Source: Desulfamplus sp. (lineage in GTDB: Bacteria; Desulfobacterota; Desulfobacteria; Desulfobacterales; Desulfobacteraceae). From it: a DNA stretch of 64,000 nt. The stretch lies in contig JADGBE010000001.1 in NCBI GenBank assembly GCA_015231615.1, positions 152,133 to 216,132 on the forward strand. The letters are read 5' to 3'. The translations under genes and the position numbers were made by a program. Below are positions 45,936 to 53,818 of this stretch, one piece after another. Each line of letters opens with the position of its first letter. The stretch's first letter is position 1. A model generated the notes under the pieces. It worked only from the letters and a program-made list of their open reading frames with translations, was not told the origin of the DNA and searched no databases.

Positions 45936-48689
45936 ATGTCTTCCGAATATAAAAGTAATACGCCAACAATATCGGTGTTAACCGCTGAAATAGAGAATTT
46001 AAAACAACTTAACCGTGATTTTGAAGCTAATTACAGATATGTATTTGACGGCATGACAAGCTGCATGGCTGTATATGAAGTCTTAAACGATGGTAATGAT
46101 TTTATTTTCAAAGATTTTAACAGGGCAGCCGAGGTGTCAAGTCTAATTAGCCGTGAAGATATTATAGGTAAAAATGTCAAAGATATTTTTCCGGGCGTTG
46201 TTGAACTTGGCCTTTTTGATGTTTTTCAAAGAGTCTATAACACAGCTAAACCAGAACTTCACCCAGTTTCAAATTATAAAGATCAGCGAGTAACTTTATG
46301 GGTTGAAAATTATGTTTATAAATTGCCCACAGGCGAGATAGTTGCAATCTATGATGATATTACAGATAAGAAAAAGGCGGAAGAGGCATTAAAACAGAGA
46401 ATGTCGGAACTTGAAGCAATTAATGCCATGAGCCAATCTGTCTCTATAAATATCTCACTTGATAAGGTTGTTGACGCTGCTTTAAATCAACTTATGAAAA
46501 CACTTAACTCTGACCTTGTTCTTATCTATTTACTCGAAGATAATGATGGCTTAACAAAAAGTGGTGAAATGCGTCTTCAGGCTGTAAAGCAAAGTTCTAA
46601 AATCCCGCTATTTACCAAACCCCCAAAATCACTCCTAAATGTTGGCGAATGTCTCTGTGGCATTGCGGCAAAAGAGGCTAATCCTATTTTTTCACTCAAT
46701 ATTCATAAAGATCAAAGATGCAAACATAATGAGTGCAAAATGGCTGGTATCCACTCATATACATCTCTTCCTCTTATGAACAGAGAAAAGATGATAGGCA
46801 TAGTTGGCATTGGATTGTGCCATGAATGGGATTTTTCGGTTCAATCAAGTTTTTTGCAATCTCTTACATCTATTATTGCTGTTTCAATTGACAATATAAT
46901 TCTTCAGCAGCAGTTAGTAATACACGCCCAACAATTAATGAATCAAGCTGTGGATCAAGCAGAACAGTTTGAAAAACATACACAAGAGTTAGAAACGATG
47001 GTAGCCCAACGGACAGTTGAGCTACAAAAATTTTTTAATGCTGTGGAGTCATCTCCAACATCAATAGTGATTACTGATATTTACGGAAATATTGAGTATG
47101 CCAATCCTTTTTTTATGCAACTTACAGGCTACACTCCTGAAGAGGCAAAAGGTCAAAACCCAAGAATCCTTAAATCAGGAGTTCACCCAAAGGAGTTTTA
47201 TGAGCAGATGTGGAAAATTCTGGCTTCTGGAAATATCTGGAGAGGAGAAATTTGTAATCGAAAGAAAGATGGTGAGTTATATTGGGAACATGCGGCTATC
47301 TCTCCTTTATTTGAAGATAGAAATTTGAATAAAGATTTTACAAGCTCTAATCAATTTCAAAATGGCAACTTAAATCAACTTCAAGATGGAAATCTAAAGC
47401 CAGATGGCAATGCAAGCAAAGATGAAAATATATATAAAGGTGGTTTGGGAAATATCGTTAGTTTTGTTGCTGTTAAAGAAGATATTACTGCAAAGAAAAT
47501 TGCAGAAAAAGCTCTTCAAGATTCTGAACAGAGATATAAGGCAATATTTGATTGGAGTCAGGACGGTATTATTATAGCAGATCAGCAAACTAAGAAATTT
47601 GTATTTTGCAATAATGCTGCTTCCAATATGTTAGGATATGAAAAAGATGAGCTTGTCGGCAAAAGTGTTCTTGATATTCATCCTCCAGCCGAGCTTCCAT
47701 CTATTTTAGAGAGATTTCAAAGCCAAGCCAAAGGTGAGATAACCTATGCTGTAGAGATACCATGTATGAAAAAAGATGGGACTATCTTTTATTGTGATGT
47801 AAATGCAACACCGTTTAATATTGACGGTAAATCTTGCTCAATGGGATTTTTTAGAGATGTTACAGATCGAAGACAGGCTCAAGAGATAAAAGAAGATGTT
47901 GAGCGGATCATGCGTCATGATCTTAAATCCCCTCTTAATGCTATTATTGGGTTTCCTAAGGTTATGATAGAGGATAAGAACCTTACTGATTCACAAAGAA
48001 AGTATCTCAAAATAATTATGAATGCGGGTCAAAATATGCTTGATCTGATAAACCTATCTTTGACCATTTATCAGGTTGAGATGGGCAAATATAAATATTT
48101 AAAAACTCAATTTAACCTTCTTAGTGTTATAAGGCAGTGTATATCTAATAACACATCTTTATGTAGCAACAAAGATGTTCAAATTAAACTTTTGATTAAT
48201 AGGCAATCTGATAAATTGGCAATTCCTATTAGCCCCACCCGCCGCCTCCCCAATGGAGAGGTGGATAATAATTACTCCCTCCCCTTGGGGAGGGGCGGGG
48301 AGGGGCAAAATAATTATCTGGAAAGCTACAATATTAGTGATGGTCTTATAGAGCTTGAAAAGATGCTATTCAATGGAGATAGATTGCTTGCATTTTCAGT
48401 ATTCTCAAACATTATTATCAATGCAGTTGAGGCATCTCCAATTAATGAAACAGTTAATATCGTTATTGAATACAGCAATAATTTAGCTAAAATTATGGTT
48501 CATAATAAAGGCGTTGTGCCATTAAATATTCGTGAACGTTTTTTTGACAAATATGTTACAAGTGGTAAGCCAAAAGGGACTGGTCTTGGAACCTATAGTG
48601 CAAAATTATTGGCGAAAATTCAAGGTTGGGATATTGATATGAAGACATCTGAGGAAGATGGAACAGCTCTTATTATTACTATCTTTTAA
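45936..48689 (+). CDS. PAS-GAF-PAS-PAS histidine kinase
   Basis: A 917-residue cytoplasmic sensor kinase. PAS 1 (about 30-150), GAF (about 165-325) with several Cys (NVGECLCGI, KDQRCKHNECKMAGI), a coiled coil, PAS 2 (about 360-530, with an Asn/Gln/Asp-rich insertion), PAS 3 (about 535-655), HisKA with RHDLKSPLNAI (about 662), and HATPase (NIIINAVEAS; GTGLGTYSAKLLA). Between the two kinase domains (about 766-791) is a foreign, Pro/Arg/Gly-rich segment encoded by a GC-rich inverted repeat. The start has a GGGGG site. The kinase core is a close relative of the one at 33624. Confidence 0.93.
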   Translation: MSSEYKSNTPTISVLTAEIENLKQLNRDFEANYRYVFDGMTSCMAVYEVLNDGNDFIFKDFNRAAEVSSLISREDIIGKNVKDIFPGVVELGLFDVFQRVYNTAKPELHPVSNYKDQRVTLWVENYVYKLPTGEIVAIYDDITDKKKAEEALKQRMSELEAINAMSQSVSINISLDKVVDAALNQLMKTLNSDLVLIYLLEDNDGLTKSGEMRLQAVKQSSKIPLFTKPPKSLLNVGECLCGIAAKEANPIFSLNIHKDQRCKHNECKMAGIHSYTSLPLMNREKMIGIVGIGLCHEWDFSVQSSFLQSLTSIIAVSIDNIILQQQLVIHAQQLMNQAVDQAEQFEKHTQELETMVAQRTVELQKFFNAVESSPTSIVITDIYGNIEYANPFFMQLTGYTPEEAKGQNPRILKSGVHPKEFYEQMWKILASGNIWRGEICNRKKDGELYWEHAAISPLFEDRNLNKDFTSSNQFQNGNLNQLQDGNLKPDGNASKDENIYKGGLGNIVSFVAVKEDITAKKIAEKALQDSEQRYKAIFDWSQDGIIIADQQTKKFVFCNNAASNMLGYEKDELVGKSVLDIHPPAELPSILERFQSQAKGEITYAVEIPCMKKDGTIFYCDVNATPFNIDGKSCSMGFFRDVTDRRQAQEIKEDVERIMRHDLKSPLNAIIGFPKVMIEDKNLTDSQRKYLKIIMNAGQNMLDLINLSLTIYQVEMGKYKYLKTQFNLLSVIRQCISNNTSLCSNKDVQIKLLINRQSDKLAIPISPTRRLPNGEVDNNYSLPLGRGGEGQNNYLESYNISDGLIELEKMLFNGDRLLAFSVFSNIIINAVEASPINETVNIVIEYSNNLAKIMVHNKGVVPLNIRERFFDKYVTSGKPKGTGLGTYSAKLLAKIQGWDIDMKTSEEDGTALIITIF
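48233..48306 (+). repeat. GC-rich inverted repeat lying in frame within a kinase gene
   Basis: About 74 bp, strikingly GC-rich, inside an AT-rich coding region. The left arm CCCCACCCGCCGCCTCCCC resembles the complement of the right arm, which ends GGGGAGGGGCGGGGAGGGGC. Around 25 codons are added without a frameshift. It lies between the HisKA and HATPase domains. Confidence 0.85.
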
Positions 48690-48743
48690 TGTGATTGTTG
48701 TATATTTCGCACGTCATAAATTAAGTTTCTATTCAATCTTTCC

Positions 48744-48827
48744 GCCAATGGTTAAAACCATTGGCTAAGTTCAAAAAGTCCTCTTAAGAGGACTTGAACA
48801 ATTCAGCCCCGAGCTTTAGCTCTGGGC
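48744..48827 (-). repeat. Three-hairpin repeat element, copy 3 (inverted)
   Basis: Module 3 at 48744-48765 (GCCAATGGTT / AACCATTGGC, loop AA), module 2 at 48776-48795 (the exact AAGTCCTCTTAAGAGGACTT), module 1 at 48805-48827 (AGCCCCGAGC...GCTCTGGGC). It lies between two converging genes. Confidence 0.85.
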
Positions 48828-48856
48828 AACTTTTAGAACTCTATCAAATATCTTTC

Positions 48857-49312
48857 TTATAACTCCAACCCATCTTTTCTCTGATACACCTGCCCCTCAT
48901 CATTCTTAGATTTTCTATTTTTATTAAGGTAAAGTTGACCCAAAGCATCTTTCCACCGTTTGTTCTTCTCAATTGTGTTTTCAAGTGCCTTAAGAATATC
49001 CCTTCGGTCAAACGGTTTTACCACAAAATCATTTGCACCAGCCTCATAAGCCTCAAGAAGATTTCTTGTATCCTCTGTTGAAGAGACCATAATCACTTGA
49101 ACATAAGGGTATTTTTTTTTGATTTGACGCAAAAATTCAACTCCTCCCATTCCGGGCATGTGAATATCTGTTAAAACAATCAAATCATAACCTTCAGGAA
49201 AATTGTCCAATGCCTCTTCTGCACAAGATGCAATAATTAACTCCCACCCTTTTAAAATATCTTTCATCATTGCATGTGTCATTAAGTCGTCATCTACAAA
49301 AAGAACCTTCAT
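48857..49312 (-). CDS. CheY-like response regulator
   Basis: A 151-residue single receiver domain: LFVDDD, VLTDIHMPGMGG with the acceptor Asp, VSSTED (switch Ser) and FVVKPFDRRD with the conserved Lys. The C-terminal 30 residues are basic and unstructured. There is no DNA-binding output. AAGGA precedes the ATG. It lies between a sensor kinase and a CheY-SBP-CheW fusion, converging and diverging with them respectively. Confidence 0.93.
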   Translation of the reverse strand: MKVLFVDDDLMTHAMMKDILKGWELIIASCAEEALDNFPEGYDLIVLTDIHMPGMGGVEFLRQIKKKYPYVQVIMVSSTEDTRNLLEAYEAGANDFVVKPFDRRDILKALENTIEKNKRWKDALGQLYLNKNRKSKNDEGQVYQRKDGLEL

Positions 49313-49478
49313 CTGCTATCCTTAAATTAAAATTTATTATTGAATTTAGTTTACAGTTTTAGAACAAAAAGATAAAAAAACAAACTATAAGAGAGTAATT
49401 CATAAGAGTTTACCTTTGCATTTAAAATAAGTTTGAGTTTTATGTCAAGAATAGAAACAAGATAGGAGGAGATAGGTT

Positions 49479-51491
49479 ATGTCAGAGGTTCCTGAAAATT
49501 TGAAAATTCTTCTGGTAGAAGATGACAGAACCATGCGCCAGATTGAGATTCATGCACTTAAAAAAATTGGATATACAGACGTTATACAAGCTGCAAATGG
49601 CGACGAAGCTATCCAGATACTTCAGCAGGAACAGGGTATCCATATTATTATCAGCGATTGGAATATGCCCAAAAAAGGAGGGTTTGAACTCTTAACTTGG
49701 GTGCGGGCAGACAAAAAACTAAAAGATATTCCATTTATAATGGCAACTGGTCAGGCAGATAAAAGACATGAGAAACAGGCTATTGATGCTGGGGTTACAG
49801 GATTTCTTGTAAAACCATTTGCTGATGATGAACTAAAGTTGACTCTTAAAAGGGCGTTTGGAGTAGATACAGAAGAGTTTAAAGATGTTGAATCCATATC
49901 AAGATTTGGTGCATCAGGAAAGGTAAAGCTCAAAATTGGACATATCCAGATTACTGACCATTTAGTATTAGGGGTGCTAAAACATCTTATTGATAAGGGA
50001 GAACTTAAAGCAAACCACTTTGAATTAGAACCTATTTGTATGTCAGGGTGGAATCCCGTGGCAAAATCTCTTGAGAAGGGCATTGTTGATGGGGCTTGTA
50101 TTCTTGCCCCACTTGCAATGGATCTCTACAGTGTTGGTACTCCTATTAAACTTGTGCTTTTGAGCCACAAAAATGGCAGTACTGCTGTCTGCACAAAAAA
50201 TAAAAAGTATGACAAGCCATTTAAGGATTTTTTTAAAGACAGCTCTTTTCTTATTCCTCATAAGATGTCTATTCACCATATACTTTCTCATCTTGTCTTA
50301 AAACAGATAGGTCTTAATCCCGCAATGCAAAAGGGGTCTGAATATGATGTTGAGTTTGAAGTTGCCCCACCTATCAATATGCCAGAGTTTCTTAAAACTA
50401 ATACAAATCATAGTGGATTTATGGTTGCTGAACCAATTGGCACGTTAGCTGTTGAATCAAATATTGCATCTTACCAGTTTCTCTCTGGAGAGATTTGGAA
50501 AAACCATCCTTGCTGTGCAGTTGTGATGCAAAAAGAGTTTATAGATAACTACACTGATGCAATGTTTGAGTTTACTCGTTTGTTAGTAAAAGCTGGTAAA
50601 TTTATCTCAACCCACCCTGATGATGCGGCAAAGATAGCTGTTGAATTTCTTGATCCTGATAAAACAGTTGGATTGACAGTTCCAATATTGAAAAAAGTTC
50701 TGACAGACCCAAATGGAATAACAACTGACGATCTCTATCCTGTAGTTGCTGATCTTGATACTATGCAGCAATATATGGTTAAAGAGATGGGAATTGGAAA
50801 TGCTATAAATATTGACGAATTTGTCGATTTAAGGTTTGCTGATAACTCTTGTGATATGGGACTTGCAGATTTTAAACCCTCTTATCTTCACTCTTCTAAA
50901 GAAGAGATACTCTCTATTTTAAATAAAAATTTTGCAGAGGCAAATAAAGATAAAAATTATGATGTTGTTGATAAAATAGAAGATAGCAACCAAATAGATA
51001 AAAATTTAATCCAAAACAGCAAGATAAAAGAAGAGCTAAACTCTGCACAAGAGGGCAAATATCTCACCTTTTTTTTAGATAGAGAAGAGTATGGGATAAC
51101 TATAAGAAATATAAGAGAAATAATTGGTATGATGGCAATTACACATGTCCCAAGAACACCAAACTATGTTAAAGGGGTTATAAACCTTAGAGGAAAGGTT
51201 ATTCCTGTAATGGACCTTCGTATCAAGTTTGGTATGGAGTCTATTGAATATAGCGATAGAACTTGTATTCTTGTTGTTGAAGTTCCATCAGAACGTGAAA
51301 AACACAATGTTCAGATAGGTGTTATAGTTGACTCTGTGTCGGAAGTTCTTAATGTTAGAAGCGATGATATTGAGGCAAATCCTAAATTTGGAGTATCTCT
51401 TGATACTGATGCGATTCTTGGCATGGCAAAAATAGGTGATAGGGTAAGAATCCTGCTTGATATTGAAAAAGCTCTATCTGTTGAAAGGTGA
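49479..51491 (+). CDS. CheY receiver - substrate-binding-protein domain - CheW fusion
   Basis: A 670-residue protein of three parts. Residues 8-125 are a CheY receiver (LLVEDD, SDWNMPKKGG with D60, FLVKPF with K112). Residues about 150-455 match NMT1/NrtA/SsuA-type periplasmic substrate-binding proteins (LKIGHIQITDHLVLGVLKHL, ACILAPLAMDLYSVG, FMVAEPIGTLAVES, CAVVMQKEFIDN, FTRLLVKAGKFI, a pattern like nitrate/sulfonate binders). Residues about 525-665 are a CheW domain (FLDREEYGI, VPRTPNYVKGVINLRG, PVMDLR). There is no signal peptide, so the binding domain should act in the cytoplasm. A strong AGGAGGAGA site precedes the ATG. It likely couples a metabolite signal to chemotaxis kinases. Confidence 0.88.
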   Translation: MSEVPENLKILLVEDDRTMRQIEIHALKKIGYTDVIQAANGDEAIQILQQEQGIHIIISDWNMPKKGGFELLTWVRADKKLKDIPFIMATGQADKRHEKQAIDAGVTGFLVKPFADDELKLTLKRAFGVDTEEFKDVESISRFGASGKVKLKIGHIQITDHLVLGVLKHLIDKGELKANHFELEPICMSGWNPVAKSLEKGIVDGACILAPLAMDLYSVGTPIKLVLLSHKNGSTAVCTKNKKYDKPFKDFFKDSSFLIPHKMSIHHILSHLVLKQIGLNPAMQKGSEYDVEFEVAPPINMPEFLKTNTNHSGFMVAEPIGTLAVESNIASYQFLSGEIWKNHPCCAVVMQKEFIDNYTDAMFEFTRLLVKAGKFISTHPDDAAKIAVEFLDPDKTVGLTVPILKKVLTDPNGITTDDLYPVVADLDTMQQYMVKEMGIGNAINIDEFVDLRFADNSCDMGLADFKPSYLHSSKEEILSILNKNFAEANKDKNYDVVDKIEDSNQIDKNLIQNSKIKEELNSAQEGKYLTFFLDREEYGITIRNIREIIGMMAITHVPRTPNYVKGVINLRGKVIPVMDLRIKFGMESIEYSDRTCILVVEVPSEREKHNVQIGVIVDSVSEVLNVRSDDIEANPKFGVSLDTDAILGMAKIGDRVRILLDIEKALSVER

Positions 51492-51559
51492 AATCTTAAG
51501 ATTAAAGCAAAAGTAGGATTTATGTAAAATTTATAAGTTACAATAAAAAGAAAAACAAT

Positions 51560-52444
51560 ATGATTCCAGAAGAAATTATAAAAAAAATCAGGCGGATACA
51601 CATTAAAGGAAGTCGCACTGTAAATAATATGATGGCAGGGCAATATAAATCTGTATTTAGAGGCTCTGGCATTGAGTTTGAAGAGGTAAGAGAATATTCG
51701 CCCGGAGATGACGTAAAATCAATTGATTGGAAAGTTTCAGCCCGTCTTGGCAAGCCTTTCATAAAACTCTACAGAGAAGAGCGAGAAAGTATTGTGATGC
51801 TCTTAATAGATATGAGTGGTTCTTTAAAATTTGGCACATTTTCAGGTATGAAACTTGAAAAAGCAGCAGAGGTTGCCTCAGTTCTTGCATTTAGTGCAAT
51901 CAAAAACAACGATAAAGTTGGAGCGATATTTTTTACAGATAAAGTCGAAAAATATATTCCACCCAAAAAAGGTTCGGGTCATATCTGGAGGTTAATTACT
52001 GAAATTTTCACATTTATTCCTGATGGTAAAGGGACAAACATCACAGCAGCACTTGAATTCTTATCATTTGTCTCCAGAAAAAAGACATTCTCTTTTATGA
52101 TTTCTGATTTTATTTGCAATGATCACACAAAAGCACTAAAAACCGCCCGTCAACGCCATGAACTTATTGGCGTTATAATATCTGATAAAGGTGAGTTTGA
52201 GCTTCCATCTTGTGGTATTGTATCTATGATATGTTTTGAAACTTATCAAAATATTTTGATAGATGCTGGAAATAAGGCTGTAAGAGAGCGTTATTTTAAA
52301 TTGCGTCAATCATATCATAAACAGATAATAGAGAGACTTAAATCTGCAAGAGTTGATTCTGTTGAGATTAGCACTGAACACTCTGTGGCAGATACTCTTA
52401 TCCAATATTTTAGATATAGAGAGAAAAGAATGAGGTTGATGTAA
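51560..52444 (+). CDS. DUF58 domain protein (first gene of the Bat operon)
   Basis: A 294-residue cytoplasmic DUF58/VWA-like protein. The family motif FEEVREYSPGDDVKSIDWKVSAR (about 33-55) and a degenerate MIDAS-like LLIDMSGSLKF segment are present. In most genomes it is encoded next to a MoxR AAA+ ATPase and Bat proteins. Here the downstream genes fit, but no MoxR is upstream; the preceding gene is the CheY-SBP-CheW fusion. Confidence 0.9.
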   Translation: MIPEEIIKKIRRIHIKGSRTVNNMMAGQYKSVFRGSGIEFEEVREYSPGDDVKSIDWKVSARLGKPFIKLYREERESIVMLLIDMSGSLKFGTFSGMKLEKAAEVASVLAFSAIKNNDKVGAIFFTDKVEKYIPPKKGSGHIWRLITEIFTFIPDGKGTNITAALEFLSFVSRKKTFSFMISDFICNDHTKALKTARQRHELIGVIISDKGEFELPSCGIVSMICFETYQNILIDAGNKAVRERYFKLRQSYHKQIIERLKSARVDSVEISTEHSVADTLIQYFRYREKRMRLM

Positions 52445-52447
52445 AAG

Positions 52448-53212
52448 ATGCAAAATAGTCAAGTTATTCAGGCAGCTCAAGGTTCTCAGGCAATTCAAGG
52501 TATTCAGCAAGGGACACAAGCTGCAACTGGAATTCAGCAAAATATGGGAGTGGGTTCTCAGGCAATTCAAGGAATGCAAGATATTCACGATATAAAGCCA
52601 CCTGTTCAAGTCGGTATTGACCCTTTAATTTTAAATATTATTATTGCCTTGATTGCGGTTCTGTTGTGCTTAACTGCTGGATATTTTCTTTTTCGTTATA
52701 TTAGAAAGAGATTAAGCCAAAAGAAAAATAGTGCTGTTATGCTTCTTCCGCCTCCGCTTCCAGCAGACCAAGCTGCGTTAAAAGAACTTGAATTGATTGC
52801 TGATTTGATGATGACCGAACCCAGACTTTACTACTTTAGACTCACAGCACTTGTGAAGATATTTATTGGCAAGGTTTTTAATATCAACGCCCCTGAAATG
52901 ACAACTCAAGAGATAATTGCAGCACTTAATAATCTTTCTATTGAAAAAGTCATTAAAGATAATGATTTTAATAGTGTTACAGCAAAAAATAGAACTGATA
53001 ATACTCAACAATTTGGAATTGAAAGAGCCATGATTGCACAAGCAAAAGAGTTTTTTATATCATCATCAATGGTAAAATATGCGGGAATAATGCCTCAAAT
53101 TGACCAGATGAAATCTGATGAAAACTTTGTGCGAACCTTTATTGATTCTGTAATTAATTCAGTAAATAATAGCTTGTTTGACAATAAGATTTCTAATTCG
53201 GATCAAAAATAA
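52448..53212 (+). CDS. DUF4381-like membrane protein of the Bat operon
   Basis: A 254-residue protein. The N-terminus is Gln/Gly-rich and has two copies of GSQAIQG, encoded by an identical 20-nt direct repeat at 52481-52500 and 52553-52572. DIHDIKPP and one transmembrane helix (about 60-85) match the DUF4381 layout, followed by a helical cytoplasmic part (LPADQAALKELELI, YYFRLTALVKIFIG). It starts 3 bp after the DUF58 stop, as in Bat operons. Function unknown; it is probably a membrane subunit of the complex. Confidence 0.72.
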   Translation: MQNSQVIQAAQGSQAIQGIQQGTQAATGIQQNMGVGSQAIQGMQDIHDIKPPVQVGIDPLILNIIIALIAVLLCLTAGYFLFRYIRKRLSQKKNSAVMLLPPPLPADQAALKELELIADLMMTEPRLYYFRLTALVKIFIGKVFNINAPEMTTQEIIAALNNLSIEKVIKDNDFNSVTAKNRTDNTQQFGIERAMIAQAKEFFISSSMVKYAGIMPQIDQMKSDENFVRTFIDSVINSVNNSLFDNKISNSDQK

Positions 53213-53237
53213 ATAGTTAGGATATTATGGTTAGAAT

Positions 53238-53570
53238 ATGATTGATGAAGAATCTAAAAAAGAGTTGCTGTTTGAAATATTAACTCCGCTTGGTTTTAGT
53301 GTTCGTGTAACCCATGATTATTGGAATTTAATTAGCACGATTAAACACCCTGTAATGGCTAATAAAATAATAGAAGTTCAAGAAACATTAAGAGACCCAT
53401 ATGAAATTCGTTTAAGCCGAAAAGACTCTGCTGTTTATCTTTTTTATAGGTCTGAACATATTAGTCGATGGGTATGTGCGGTTGCAAAACGGTTAAATGG
53501 AGATGGATTTTTAATTACAGCCTACCCAACCGATTCTATTAAAGAAGGAGAACAAATATGGCTAAAGTAA
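53238..53570 (+). CDS. Small nuclease-like toxin candidate
   Basis: A 110-residue protein matching the common short family with HPVM...EVQETLRDPYEIRLSRKD, VYLFYR and CAVAKRLNGDGFLITAYPTD, seen next to DUF2283 genes and thought to be a RelE/Barnase-like RNase toxin. It ends 13 bases inside the DUF2283 gene. The pair sits between two Bat genes, so it looks like a module inserted into the operon. Confidence 0.65.
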   Translation: MIDEESKKELLFEILTPLGFSVRVTHDYWNLISTIKHPVMANKIIEVQETLRDPYEIRLSRKDSAVYLFYRSEHISRWVCAVAKRLNGDGFLITAYPTDSIKEGEQIWLK

Positions 53571-53800
53571 AAGTATTCTATGATCAAACAGGCAATACTT
53601 TAACAGTATGGTTTGGTAACCCACAAGATGAATATGTGTGTCAAGAGACTGGTGATGAGGTTGTTTTGATAAAAAATAGCTCTGGAGAGGTTATTGGCTT
53701 TGAAAAATTGAATTTTGTTATTCCCAACTCTACAAATTTGCAAGTCGATTTTCAGACCTCTTCAATGATAAAGTATGCGTCAGGGATACCTGAAATTTAA
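53558..53800 (+). CDS. DUF2283 protein, probable antitoxin
   Basis: An 80-residue DUF2283 protein (MAKVKVFYDQTGNTLTVWF, DEVVLIKNSSGEVIGFEKLNF). DUF2283 proteins usually follow the toxin-like gene upstream and are proposed antitoxins. The AAGGAG in the toxin gene's end drives its start, and the two frames overlap by 13 bases. Confidence 0.75.
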   Translation: MAKVKVFYDQTGNTLTVWFGNPQDEYVCQETGDEVVLIKNSSGEVIGFEKLNFVIPNSTNLQVDFQTSSMIKYASGIPEI

Positions 53801-53818
53801 CAAAGGTGAAGAATAAAA

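Noticed and set aside
31868..48827. CRISPR array
   Set aside because: The repeats are kilobases apart, palindromic in modules and inverted relative to each other, with no regular spacers.
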